From positions 126,203,875-126,267,874 of the forward strand of contig NC_133332.1 in the NCBI RefSeq assembly GCF_042186555.1: a stretch of 64,000 nucleotides of DNA, in the 5' to 3' direction. The notes under the pieces are model-generated. The model was given only the letters and a program-made list of their open reading frames with translations. It did no database searches and was not told where the DNA came from. A program made the translations under genes and the position numbers. Positions 1-10,288 of this stretch are shown here, piece after piece (the stretch's first letter is position 1; each line of letters opens with the position of its first letter). The DNA is from Aquarana catesbeiana (taxonomy: Eukaryota > Chordata > Amphibia > Anura > Ranidae).

Positions 1-1704
1 AAATTACGGCCACATCTTCGGCCCTTGGCCAGGTTGAAGCCAGCCTCATCCACATACACGAGTATGTGAGAGGTCTCGTTTCCTTCCAATGCCATTATTT
101 TCTACAATAGCGTAAAAAAAGAAAACATCAAATCAGTCATACAGAAGAGTCATACACTACAGTTACAGACAGTTACATAGGAATGTTCTATGTTCTACAC
201 AAGTTCAATATACTACTGGCCAGTATTCCAGTGGTTCCAAACCTGGGGTACATGTGCCCTATGTAGAGGTAGTATAGGGGGTATTTGACAGAAAGGGGAG
301 GGGGAAAAATATCGAGTAGACCTACTGAAATGTTACAGTAAAACCCACAGTATTAGATAGATTTACATGGGAGGCACTACTGTAATTGCAGCTCTTTGAC
401 CCTTTTTCTTACTGTATTGTATGTTATATTCTTCAAAATAAGGATTATAATGATAATTGCATCATACAGTAAGCTGCAGTTTTTAGGCAAAATGTTTATA
501 AATCAGATACATAAATCAAATACTTTCATACCTGGATTCAGACATCAGGTAAAGTGGGTACTGAAACCAATACATTTTGGGAACCACTGCTTACGGTAAT
601 TGTAAAAAGGTTATCTTGATGGACAACCAGTGACTCACTTACATGTACATACTGGTACCGCAGCTCTTTCACTCTGTTAGAGTTCCTCTCAAATGGTACC
701 CTGTAAATTTGCTTCATTGTCATCTGATGCTTCTTCAATATGCAGGCTATTGTGGAGATGCTTATAGCGTTGACATTTTGGAATATGGCATTGTCTTGTA
801 GGATTGCAGTGCGGATCTGTCTCAATGTGATGGCATTATTTGCTAACACCATATGACAGATCTCTTGTTCTTGTTGTTCATTGAGAAGTTTTCCTCGGCC
901 ACCCGTGCCAGGTTGTCGTCCAATCCTAGACATAGAATTCAAAGGACAACACTCCATTCATAATTTATACCTTATGTATTCCATACAGAATGAGTTACCA
1001 ATGTAGTCGTATTGTTGTTTTACTTACAGTAACTTTACCACAATTCTAATGCATCACTGCACAGTGACGAATACTACTGTAAACTGTATCATCAATATTG
1101 TAGAAAATAAACTATTCCATACTATTCCATAGTTTATTTTCTACAATATTTTTCTTGTAATTGTTAGTATCATACATAACATCCCACTGAGCTTAGATAC
1201 TGTAATACTGTAGGCCTATCACACACACACACACACACACACTAAATGAATACGGAAATGAGTAAATAAACATATTTGTTGCTCTATGCACAGTGTCCTG
1301 TCCTATACATTATATAATTCCATCATCGACTGACTACATACCTGTTTTCCCTGCGAAAGGTTTGGATGATAGAGGAGACTGTAGAGCAAGGCACATTAGG
1401 CTGCACTTGGCGACCTGCCTCCACCATTGTGAGGCCATGGTTGATGACATGGTCTATAATTGTGGCCTGAATTTCATCAGGGACAGCATGGTGTCTTCGT
1501 GCTCCTCAGCCTTTTTCCCCCTCTTCCACCACCACGCACCCTTACTCCTCCTCCTCTTCTTCTTCTTCCTCCTCTTCCTCCAGCAGGCAGTTGCCCTTGT
1601 TCATTTACTTGGCCAGGTGCCTCCATGTTCAGAAATTGTACTGGTCCTGCATGGTCAAGCTCTATATATACATGTTTAGTAGCATTCACAATCATGGACG
1701 GCAC
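1..1704 (-). pseudogene. IS630/Tc1-like DDE transposase gene with introns, partial
   Basis: Reading right to left, three coding blocks join with good splice signals. The first ends at 1342 before a GTATGT donor. The second is 643-925 (acceptor TCTAG at 926-930, donor GTAAGT). The third is 101 to 1 (acceptor TTGTAG). Block 1 holds a helix-turn-helix region beginning DEIQATIIDHVINHGLTM. Block 2 continues it with GRGKLLNEQQEQ and PFERNSNRVKELRYQYV. Block 3 reaches YVDEAGFNLAKGRR, which carries the first catalytic Asp of a DDE transposase. Upstream, an Arg/Gly-rich N-terminus is open from 1704 to 1477 but one frame off from the DEIQ block, so a frameshift lies near 1480. The remaining catalytic residues are left of the window. 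The family resembles intron-bearing transposase-like genes common in fish and frogs. I infer a dead or dying copy. Confidence 0.72.
1094..1150. repeat. Perfect 22-bp hairpin in transposase intron
   Basis: The arm at 1094-1115 (starting AATATTGTAGAAAATAAAC) is the exact reverse complement of 1129-1150, with a 13-base loop. It lies in the intron between transposase blocks 1 and 2. No function is evident. Confidence 0.7.
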
Positions 1705-2246
1705 CTGTCAGGTAACTAAACATACTGTTTGATTGGTCATCTGAGACCAACTCCAACTCCTTCGTTAGTCAAGTTCTAGTTGCACCTGACTGTTAATTGC
1801 TGTAAACATTTTATCAAATGTTCCAAGAGATTCATATATTGTATTCGTGGTATTATGTTCCTGAATAATTTTGACAATTGAACAGACTATTGTGCATGTG
1901 ATGACTTAAACAATGAAATTACGCTGACACGTTTTGGAGAGAACAACCATTAGACTGAGAATTGACAATCAGTTTAGATCAACAAGATCTATTCACTTGG
2001 AAATTGTGCTAAATGTAGGCTACTTGTACTTAATCATTTGAAAGATGTACTGAGACATTGAGACATGTACTGAGACATTTGCAATTTGATGAAATGAATG
2101 AGAAATTCAATTGAGTTGTGAACAATTGCCAAGTGGTTTGGAGATTTGTCCATGTTGTTTTGAGAATGTCATTTCGGTTTCAAGAAATGAGCCAAAACAA
2201 TGGAAAAAAACTAACTAAATTTTACACCACACTTTTCTTCAAGGTT
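1705..2246. other. AT-rich stretch, nothing recognised
   Basis: Short ORFs only and no conserved protein. It may include the 5' flank of the transposon to the left, whose terminal repeat I could not place. Confidence 0.5.
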
Positions 2247-2317
2247 ATTAACCAATTAATCGAAACAATAATCGGCCAACTAATCGATTATGAAAATAAT
2301 CGTTAGTTGCAGCCCTA
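2247..2317 (-). repeat. Terminal sequence of a hAT-like repeat
   Basis: On the minus strand it begins TAGGGCTGCAACTAACGATT and continues with alternating ATCGATTA-type motifs. This is a very common vertebrate DNA-transposon end. No matching second end was found nearby, so it is probably a fragment. Confidence 0.5.
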
Positions 2318-2340
2318 CTTTAAATTATGGTTGAGTAGAT

Positions 2341-3111
2341 TTAACCACTTCCCGTCCTGCCTAAAGCAAAATGACGGGCAGTGGTTCCGTTATCCTGACT
2401 GTACGTCCTTAGGGATAACAGCCGGCGTGGAGTGTCAGTCTGACACATCGCAACACTGATCTCGGTAAAGAGTCTAAAGGAGACTCTTTACCACGTGATC
2501 AGCTGTGTCCAGTCACAACTGATCACGGTGTAAACTGGAAGAGCCGTGTATCGGCTTTCCCTCACTCGCGTTTGAGAGACACGAGTAGAGGAGAGCCGAT
2601 CGGCTGCTCTCCTGACAGGGGGTCTGTGCTGATTATCAGTGCAGCCCACCCAGGACCACCAAGGATGACCACCAGGTATGCCACCCATGGCCACCAGGGA
2701 TACCAATCTGTACCCAAAAATGATGCCAATCAGTGCCCATCAGTAATGCCTGCCAGTGCCTCCTTTATAGTGATGCCCATCAGTGCCACCCATATGTGCC
2801 CGTCAGTGTAGCCTCATCAGTGAAGGAGGAAAGGATTTACAAAATCGTATAACAGAAACGAAGAAAAACTTTTTTTTTTTCAAAATGTTTGGTCTTATTT
2901 TTTAATTTGTTTAGCAAAAAAAATTAAAAATCCCAGAGGTGATCAAATACCACCAAAAGAAAGCTCTATTTGTGGGAATAAAATTATAAAAATTTAGTTT
3001 GGGTACAGTGTTGCATGACCGTGCAATTGTCATTTAATTAGCGCCAGCACTGAAAGCTGAAAATTGGCTTGGGCAGGAAAGAGGGGAAGTGCCTGCTATT
3101 GAAGTGGTTAA
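2341..3111. mobile_element. TTAA-bounded non-autonomous DNA element
   Basis: It starts TTAACCACTTC and ends GAAGTGGTTAA. This is an inverted terminus flanked by TTAA, as expected from a piggyBac-type target duplication. The interior holds a degenerate minisatellite of CCAGTGCC/CATCAGTG-type units (about 2640-2830). There is no transposase ORF. Relatives of the same family lie at 8237, 20430, 28567 and 29224. Confidence 0.65.
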
Positions 3112-3345
3112 ACCATTCACAAAAGGAAACTAGATTTTAACATCCCTTTATATCACTTAGAACATAGCATTTAAAGTAATAGACTCAAAAAGAGTTTTAA
3201 AGCGCCGGTTTGGATATATGTATACAAATTTACATAAGTTTGTATGATCAGTGTCCATCAAAATTTAATGTAACCTGAAAACAACATTAACATAAGGGGG
3301 AGAAAAAAAGTTGAAATGTTAGATAAATGGCAAAGTGTAGCATAC

Positions 3346-3481
3346 CTGCCCATTGCCTTCCAGTGATGGGTTCTGGAATAGCAGGTAAACTCCAAAGAAG
3401 AGAACTAGTCCTTCAAAGGCCCCCAGCAAAGTCCAGTATAAGAATGGCAACCACTGTAACATTGCATTGTCAGATATTCTC
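3346..3481 (-). CDS. ATP11C: ATP11C exon: transmembrane segment M7
   Basis: The exon is 136 bp with acceptor TTGCAG and donor GTATGC. Its first G completes the ATG codon split with the exon at 5526. It encodes RISDNAMLQWLPFLYWTLLG, then a hydrophobic stretch, then NPSLEGNGQ, and ends in phase 0. The NAMLQ...PFLYWT...AFEG pattern matches ATP11C better than ATP11A (KNALLRW...) or ATP11B. This is membrane span M7 and the start of the following loop. It is the last exon in the window. M8-M10 and the cytoplasmic tail should lie to the left; nothing at 1-3345 encodes them. Confidence 0.93.
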
Positions 3482-3806
3482 CTGCAATTAAAACAAAAAG
3501 ATCAACTTTTAAACAGAATGTTGAGAAAATACTAACCAGCAGCAATATTTATGAAAGAACGTACATCAAAGTATTAGACTTTGCCCATTGACCATTTCTT
3601 GACATTTAAATGTTAGAAGCAGATATGTAGTCTGACTAAGCACCAGTTCCACCACCTACATTATATACTTGAGGTCTACTGGAATTTTTGATGCTGCTGA
3701 ACATTTCAGGACAAAATGCCTAATTCAATAAAGTAGCACAAAGAGCAAAGATTATGTGCAATGCAAAAGGTAACATTAAGATGTTGAACTCAACCATCTA
3801 AAGCTA

Positions 3807-4011
3807 GTAGAGAGTGGCTAGATGTCCCGGGAGCCGCCCATCAAGTTGAGATCTGCTGTATGATAGTGAATGGCAGTCTCAGCCGGGACCCCTGCCAGGC
3901 TACGCCGCCAGAACGTGGCCTGGCAGGGGTCCTGCCTGAGACTGCCATTCCCTAATATACATTAGGTCTTGACTTGATGTGCGGCTCCCGAGACACCTAG
4001 TCACTCTCTAC
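3807..4011. repeat. 205-bp foldback element
   Basis: The two halves are imperfect inverted copies. GTAGAGAGTGGCTAGATGTC at the left pairs with the sequence ending CACCTAGTCACTCTCTAC at the right. The inner stems GGCAGTCTCAG/CTGAGACTGCC and CCCCTGCCAGGC/GCCTGGCAGGGG also pair. It looks like a miniature inverted-repeat transposon. No clear target duplication was seen. Confidence 0.65.
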
Positions 4012-4127
4012 CATTGCGTTGAGCATATGCGAGCTCCCTTCCTGGCCAACACTCACAGCAGCGGGCACAGGACTTCATTCCCATACAGCCTGAGCAGCTC
4101 ACACAACCTTGGTTCACAACATCTAAA

Positions 4128-4345
4128 GCTGGCCACAGACAGATTGAAATTCAGCCAGGACTGGCCAAATTTCAATCTGTGTGTGGCCATCCCTGTTTGA
4201 CAGTAGTGGATCATTAGATAGACCTCCATTGAACCGACATGCTGGAAAACTTGTTGATCAGAGGCTGCAGCTGTCAGACTACAATGTCCTGGCGGGGGGG
4301 GGGGATTTGTCCATCCACTCCGCTCGTGTGGATGGAGGCATCGCC
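4128..4345. repeat. GGCCA-ended repeat fragment
   Basis: TGGCCACAGACAGATTGAAA pairs with TTTCAATCTGTGTGTGGCCA to give a short hairpin at 4133-4191. A homopolymer G run and a CATCCAC/GTGGATG stem follow. It resembles the larger repeats at 22686 and 59817. Confidence 0.4.
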
Positions 4346-4884
4346 ATCTAAGCCCAACTTAAGTTCCTTACGAAGCATGCGCTGATTGCCTAGAAAGCAT
4401 GTCAATACCTAGAGAGGATAAAGAAGAAAAGTACAGCCACGCATCCTAGCCTAATCCTGGAGGAAACAAAGGCTAGTGTAAGGAGATTATTCTTCATAAG
4501 AAAAATGTGAACAGGTTCTTTTTTTTTTTTTTTTTTTTTTTATCGTTCTCAGCATCTTTTGGCAGTATAGGTACATTAACCTTTAATGGTCTGCTTCTTC
4601 TCTAAAGAACAATGATATGAAAAAGTTAAACATATCTAACCAATCTTATGTAGCACTGAAATATACAGCATTCATGTGTCCTTAAGAATTATTATTTATT
4701 TGTATAACAATGTCACCTCATATATTGCTATACAAACTGATAGATAAAACAAGGGGAGTATGGGTTATACAATATTAAAATGTTCCAAAGAGAAGTTTAT
4801 ATAGTATAGCACAATAGGAGAGAGAGACCAGCTTTAAACATTTAAATTGGGTGCAAATAGCGTGTACGTGTTATACGCCAATTT

Positions 4885-5510
4885 TTCAATTTTAACTGCC
4901 TCGGAGGGGACAGGAAGGGGGGAGCGGGACGAGCGCCGTCAGATTACATACAGTGAGAATCTCCTGTTTACTTGGCGGCCTCTGTAATAGGAAGTCCCGT
5001 CTCTTGGGCCACCATTGGACCACTGTTCTGTCTAACATAGGAGATTCTCACTGTATGTATTCTGTCGGCGCTCGTCCTGCCCCCCTCCCTGACCCCTCTA
5101 GGCTGCAGATGGGCATCGATCAGGCTGCACTGATGGCAATTGTGAGGCTGCATTGATGTGGACTGATGAGGCTGCATTGATGTGGACTGATGAGGCTGCA
5201 TTGATGTGGACTGATGAGGCTGCATTGATGTGGACTGATGAGGCTGCATTGATGTGGACTGATGAGGCTGCATTGATGTGGACTGATGAGGCTGCATTGA
5301 TGTGGACTGATGAGGCTGCATTGATGTGGACTGATGAGGCTGCATTGATGGCAATGGTGAGGCTGCAGATGAGCACTGACCCTTATTTTGCTTCAAAGTT
5401 CCTTATTTAAAATGTAAGTTTTTTTCCTGAAACTTCCCTCTTAAAATGAATGTGTGTGTTATACGCCTGTGCGTGTTAGATACCGATAAATACTGTATTT
5501 CTGAAACAAA
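4885..5510. repeat. Minisatellite-bearing repeat, 24-bp unit x8
   Basis: The core 5153-5347 is eight tandem copies of a 24-bp unit, TGATGTGGACTGATGAGGCT plus GCAT, that are almost identical. The flanks (GAGCGGGACGAGCGCC, GGCTGCAGATGG and TGACCCTTATTTTGCT) are shared with the element at 44629-45808, which expanded a different unit. ORFs across the array are by-products of the repeat and are not genes. Confidence 0.8.
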
Positions 5511-5525
5511 AATCTTCATACATAC

Positions 5526-5653
5526 ATATATAATTTAGGGTTTGCCATCAGAGTTTCAATACTGATGTGTTGTTCCAGCAGACTGTAGGCCAGGATTGGA
5601 AGAGACGTGAAACAGATGTTGTACATGGTCAGGTAGGCAGCATCATAAAGTGG
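5526..5653 (-). CDS. ATP11C: ATP11C exon: transmembrane segment M6
   Basis: The exon is 128 bp with acceptor TTGTAG and donor GTATGT. It begins in phase 0 with PLYDAAYLTMYNICFTSLPI and continues to a Leu-Glu-Gln-His loop, ending LYM, where the Met codon is split AT|G with the exon at 3346. The segment corresponds to M6 and the short loop before M7. The PLYDAAYLTMYNICF wording is typical of ATP11C; ATP11A and ATP11B have TLYD instead. No internal stop or frame break was seen. Confidence 0.95.
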
Positions 5654-5878
5654 CTACAACAACACAATCAAGAGAATGTTCAGTAAGTAAAATTAAAACA
5701 ATACCCAAAATAAAATACTACCGAATGTGTTATTAAAGCATCAAGTAACACTCCTAGAAATAAAATGGTAAACATAAAATTTGTCCTAATCAGTCAAACC
5801 ACCTCCAATAGTGTCTGTGAAGTTTTGTTTATTAATCGGGGTGATGGTACAGCTGGTAATACATTTTGTAACCTTTAA
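5654..5878. other. Intron sequence, nothing recognised
   Basis: Start of the 4.6-kb intron between the M5-end and M6 exons. AT-rich and without recognisable repeats. Confidence 0.5.
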
Positions 5879-6175
5879 GGCCCCTTTCATAAGGGTGGAC
5901 CAATCGGGTCCACCTGTTGGTTTTTTAGGTGGACCTGATCGGACCATCCATTGCCGTCTATGGTGCAGTGGGTGTCAACAGACATGTGTCCATTGACACC
6001 CGCTGACTACTGATCTGCTAAAAACAGACAGATGGGGGATCAGTTGTCAGTTTACATCCGACCACCCAGAGAGCAAATTAGGCTGTGTTCGGGTCTGCTC
6101 TGCATCAGTGGAGCGGACACGGACCCGTCATCCGTCTCCTCAGCGGGGAGATCCCCCACTGTGAAAGAGCCCTTA
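5879..6175. repeat. CCCCTTTCA-ended miniature element
   Basis: It begins GGCCCCTTTCATAAGG and ends CACTGTGAAAGAGCCCTTA, an inverted terminus shared with elements at 24380, 26099 and 30986. The interior is GC-rich, with GGTCCACC/GGTGGACC stems, and encodes nothing recognisable. Confidence 0.55.
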
Positions 6176-7575
6176 CTGTTCAATATAGAACAAATCCAAT
6201 GTCAATAAGTACCACTAGCTACTTCTGAGTATGCACACTGTTATTTAAAGTATAACAAAAGGCTTTTGTAGTTTTGGATAGAGTGGAGAGGGATTGGAAC
6301 ACATGTCAGCTCTGCACTGCTGTCTGTGCTCCCATTCAATCCATCATCCGAAAATGGAAACTGAGGGGAAATCTTCCAATGGGAACACAAGTTCTGGTGA
6401 CAGCAAGGGAGTCCCTCACTTCCTGTTTAGGCTATGGGACACGAAGTGAAGAGAAATCTCCCCAAAGGGACGCAGATGGCAAAAAAAAAAAAAAAAACAC
6501 TGACGGGGGGTTAAAACTCTCCCTACGCTACCTAAAATATAAAAATGTTTTACTTTAACCTCTTCTTCTCCAGGGTATGTCTTTACGCAGTAGATTGATG
6601 GCTCGTTATTTATTCTGTGCCATTTATAAATGGCACTGGAAAAAAAGCCATCAGACTATCGCTGGGTATTACATTGCACTGAGCTGATCTGAAGGGCTGG
6701 GTACCAAGTGATTGCCAAGATTGTTCCTCACAGCAATCACATGCTATTTATAGTGTTGATCCCTCTTCCACTTCAACAAAGGAAGGAGAGGTTTTAGTAA
6801 TTGTGAATGGGGAAAAAAATTCCATGCAACCCCCGTGTCCGCCCCCCCCCCATTCATGATCTTGATCCTGTTTCCAATTGTGACTTGTATTAACCACCTT
6901 ATCCTGCACATGAACCCCTTCGTCTACATCTTGCTACTATATGTGCTCTGTACATTAACCCCTTCACTTTCTGATCCCTGTGTTCATGACCTATACAATA
7001 AAGTATCTAGTACACCACTACCAAAGCTCCATGTATTAACCCAAAAAGGGATCATTTTGGGGGTTTTCGTAGTGTTTTTTTTTTTTATCAGAAAGAAAAA
7101 ACTTTTTCTTTTCAAAATTTTCAGGCTTTCAGTTAAAGTGATATGGGCAATTCTAGAGACATTCAATCGCTGCCTCTGAAGGTGTGCCCTCCACCCTCCA
7201 TTTGTGCTTGATTAGCTGCAGTGGAGGGCAAGAAAGACATTGGGGGTATAAAAGAACCCCTGATGTCTCCATAAAGAGGACCTGTCAACTGCCCATGGTA
7301 TCAGTTGGTGGGCTTGTTAGCCCCCTTGTAATACCAATAAAGTTACCATAAATAAAAAAAAAAAAAAAAAATAATGTGTTTATAAAAAATAAAACAAATA
7401 AAAGTAAATTTAAAAAATGTAAAACACATCTGTCTCCCCTGTACACACCCATATGGAAATGCGCTGTGTAGGGCACATACGTGTATGTAAACGTACATTT
7501 GGCTACACATTTCGGGTATCGCAGAGGCCGTTAGAGAGCAATAATTCAGAGCAGTCATTTATGGTTAAATCCGTA
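6176..7575. other. Intron with undefined repeats and homopolymers
   Basis: Contains poly-A (6480-6497), poly-C (6841-6850), poly-T and poly-A (7350-7370) runs and GC-variable segments that look like repeat debris. 6255-6460 has the feel of a dispersed frog repeat. No ORF matches a known protein. Confidence 0.45.
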
Positions 7576-8028
7576 TTAAAGTCTCAGGTTTTTTTTTTTT
7601 CTTAAAAATAACAAACTTGTTATACTTGCCTGCTCTGTGCAGTGGTTTTGCACAGAGCAGCCCCGCTTCTTCTCTTCTCTGGTCCCTCCCTCCTGCCAAG
7701 TGCCGCCACAGCAAGCAGCTTGCTATGGGGGACACCCGAGCCGCAGCTCTGTGTGCCCATGGAGGCGTGGCCTGGTCCTGCCCCCTCTCTCCTGATTAGC
7801 TCACTCGCTTTGATTGACAAAAGTGGGAGCCAATGGGGCCCGCTGCTGTCTCAGCCAATGAGGAGGGAGAGTCTCAGACAGCCAAGCATCTTCTACAACA
7901 ATCGCTGGATCGAGATAGGCTCAGATAAGTATTAGGGGGGCTGCTGCACACAGAAGGCTTTTTATCTTATTGCATAGAATGCATTAAAATTAAAAAAAAA
8001 AAAACTTCTGCCTTTACAACCACTTTAA
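7576..8028. mobile_element. TTAA-bounded non-autonomous element
   Basis: TTAAAGTCTC at the left and CAACCACTTTAA at the right bound a GC-rich centre. The centre includes a GCTCTGTGCAGTGGTTTTGCACAGAGC hairpin and ends in a poly-A stretch. There is no transposase. The ends match the CCACTTTAA style of other elements here, which fits insertion by a TTAA-specific (piggyBac-like) machinery. Confidence 0.55.
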
Positions 8029-8236
8029 ATCCAAAAGCAAACATTTATTATATTGCAGTTTACCAGTTCTTAGATCTGGTGGCTGCTTTAGTTCTTTTTT
8101 AGGCTTTCTTCTATTTTCAGTAAGTCTGTTTTTTAACTACACAGTCCATCTTGCATATGTAGCAATTAACAGGTTGAGACAAACCACATAACAGTGGTGC
8201 TTAAAATTATAATCTTTTAATAATTTATGTAACTGC

Positions 8237-9449
8237 TTAACCACTTAAGGACCAGCCTCGTTTTGGATTTTAGGAGTTTACATGTTTAAAACAGGTTTTT
8301 CTGCTAGAAAATTACTTAGAACCCCCAAACATTATATATGGTTTTTCTTCTAACACCCTAGAGAATACAATGGCGGTCATTGCAATACTTTTTTTTGCAC
8401 CGTATTTGCGCAGCGGTCTTATAAGCGCACTTTTTTTGGAAAAAATTCACTTTTTTGAATAAAAAAATAAAACAACAGTAAAGTTAGCCCAATTTTTTTT
8501 AATATTGTGAAATATAATGTTACGCCAAGTAAATTGATACCCAACATGTCATGCTTGAAAATTGCGCCCGCTCGTGGAATGGCGTCAAACTTTTACCCTC
8601 AAAAATCTCCATAGGCGACGTTTAAAAAATTCTACAGGTTGCATATTTTGCGCTACAGAGGAGGTCTAGGGCTAGAATTATTGCTCTCGCTCTACCGGTC
8701 GCTGTGATACCTCACATGTGTGGTTTGACCACCGTTTTCATATGCGGGCGCTACTCGCGTATGCGTTCGCTTCTGCGCGCGAGCTCGTCGGGACAGGGGG
8801 GTTTTAAAAAATTTTTTTTTTATTTTTATTATTTATTTTAAAATATTTTATTTATTTTTACACTGTTTAAAAAAAAAAAAAAAAATTGTTTCACTTTTAT
8901 TCCTATTACAAGGAATGTAAACATCCCTTGTAATAGAAAAAAGCATGGCAGGACCTCTTAAATATGAGATCTGGGGTCAAAAAGACCTCAGATCTCATAT
9001 TTACACTAAAATGCAATAAAAAAAAAAAAAAAAAAAAAGTCATTTAGAAAAATGACATTTGAAAAAATATGCCTTTAAGAGGCGTGGACGGAAGTGATGT
9101 TTTGACGTCGCTTCCGCCCAGCAGTATCTTGGAGACGAGTGAGCGCCATCTTGGCCTCACTTGTCTCCTGACACACAACGGAAGAGGACGCGATCGCCTC
9201 CGCCACTACCGACGGCTCCGGTAAGCGGCGGAGGGCACCGGATCGCGGCGGGAGGGGGGGGGCCCTCTCCCGCCACCGATAAAAGTGATCTCGCGGCGAA
9301 TCCGCCGCAGGGACCACTTTTATCTGAAAGCCGGCCGCCGCACGAAAACGGGGATACCGGGGTTATGGCAGCTAGCTGCTGCCATAACAACGATATCCCC
9401 ATTCAAACTTAGGACGTATATAGTCGTGCGGCGGTCGGGAAGTGGTTAA
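8237..9449. mobile_element. 1.2-kb TTAA-bounded element with internal hairpins
   Basis: Begins TTAACCACTTAAGGACCAGC and ends GGAAGTGGTTAA. Internally it carries a stem CTATTACAAGG/CCTTGTAATAG (8905-8936) and a long stem AAATATGAGATCTG/CAGATCTCATATTT (8960-9002). A strongly GC-rich CpG-rich segment (9090-9440) follows. No protein-coding capacity is evident; ORFs at 9075-9412 are shadow frames of the GC-rich part. Confidence 0.65.
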
Positions 9450-9600
9450 AAAATGTTATCTGGAGTTTGGCTTCAATTTTTTAGTGCATCTAAATCTGCT
9501 AGTACATTTAACACTACCCTATAATAGGAAGTTTGTTACTGGCTGGACCAATGCTGAAATGAAAGTGGTTGTAAAAGCTGGAGTTTTTTTTACCTCAATG

Positions 9601-9639
<39 letters not shown>

Positions 9640-10228
9640 CCCACTGGACTCCGTGAAAGCCTTTGGCTCCTGCTTCTGTCAATCAAATCCAAGGAGTGAG
9701 GGGAGGAGTGGGGCCAAAGCAGCACTGGACACACACAGCAGCTTTCTATGGTGTCACACAGCAAAGAGGAGCCCAGAGCAGGAGGATCAGGGATACTCAG
9801 TGCAAAAACCATTGCAAGAACAGGTAAGTATGACTTGTTTGGCATTTAAAAAATAACTTTTGTGTTTTTTTAATAACGTTACACTCAATTTAACACAGAC
9901 TGTGGCCTTTTTAAAAACGAGCCACACTATGGATATGTCTTGAGAAACAAATAGGAGAGAAACAGTTTACCGGTCAAAACCGCATCACTCTCTTCTAAAT
10001 GACATCCTATAAATTCATTGTTTTCCTTGTATGACATATGTAAGCTCTGCTACAAAATTGATGATGTAATGTTGAAATTGCTGGCCTTGCAGCTGTAATG
10101 ACCTAACTCTCGCCCCACCAAAGATTACAACCTCATGGTAAAAGTGATTCAATCTAGCCGGGCTGCTATGGTAACATTTAAATGACATCATCTCAAAACA
10201 AGGAGCCAAAGTTCTACAAAATACATAC
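9450..10228. other. Intron with (CT)n microsatellite
   Basis: Holds a pure CT dinucleotide run at about 9604-9638 inside a repeat-like segment (9450-9850) whose layout recalls the 7576 element. The remainder, up to the exon, is unremarkable. Confidence 0.5.
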
Positions 10229-10288
10229 CTGCTGAGAAAATCCACAGAAGAACTGATACAAAAACTGGGGCAGAATGAAGCACAAGTT
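10229..10288 (-). CDS. ATP11C: ATP11C exon: end of transmembrane segment M5
   Basis: A 60-bp exon with acceptor TTATAG and donor GTATGT. It encodes exactly 20 residues in phase 0, NLCFILPQFLYQFFCGFSQQ, which is the conserved M5 end of P4-ATPases. The preceding exon (12409) ends FFYK and the next begins PLYD, giving the uninterrupted family sequence. Its small size explains why ORF scanning alone would miss it. Confidence 0.95.

Noticed and set aside
1477..1704. Arg/Gly-rich ORF as a separate small protein
   Set aside because: It fits the N-terminus of the transposase to its left, one base out of frame.
5098..5410. Repetitive ORFs on both strands
   Set aside because: The 24-bp unit is a multiple of three, so every frame without a stop stays open across the array. 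No gene is implied.
6255..6460. Possible Tc1 helix-turn-helix piece (CCATCATCCGAAAATGG)
   Set aside because: Only about 20 bases resemble Tc1; the surroundings do not, so it looks like chance or a different repeat.
7617..7935. Three overlapping ORFs
   Set aside because: They lie inside a TTAA-bounded non-autonomous element; low stop density comes from GC content.
9075..9412. GC-rich ORFs on both strands
   Set aside because: They arise from the CpG-rich end of a TTAA element, with no conserved motif and several frames open at once.
9604..9638. (CT)n run as a promoter element
   Set aside because: A simple microsatellite deep in an intron; no transcription start features nearby.
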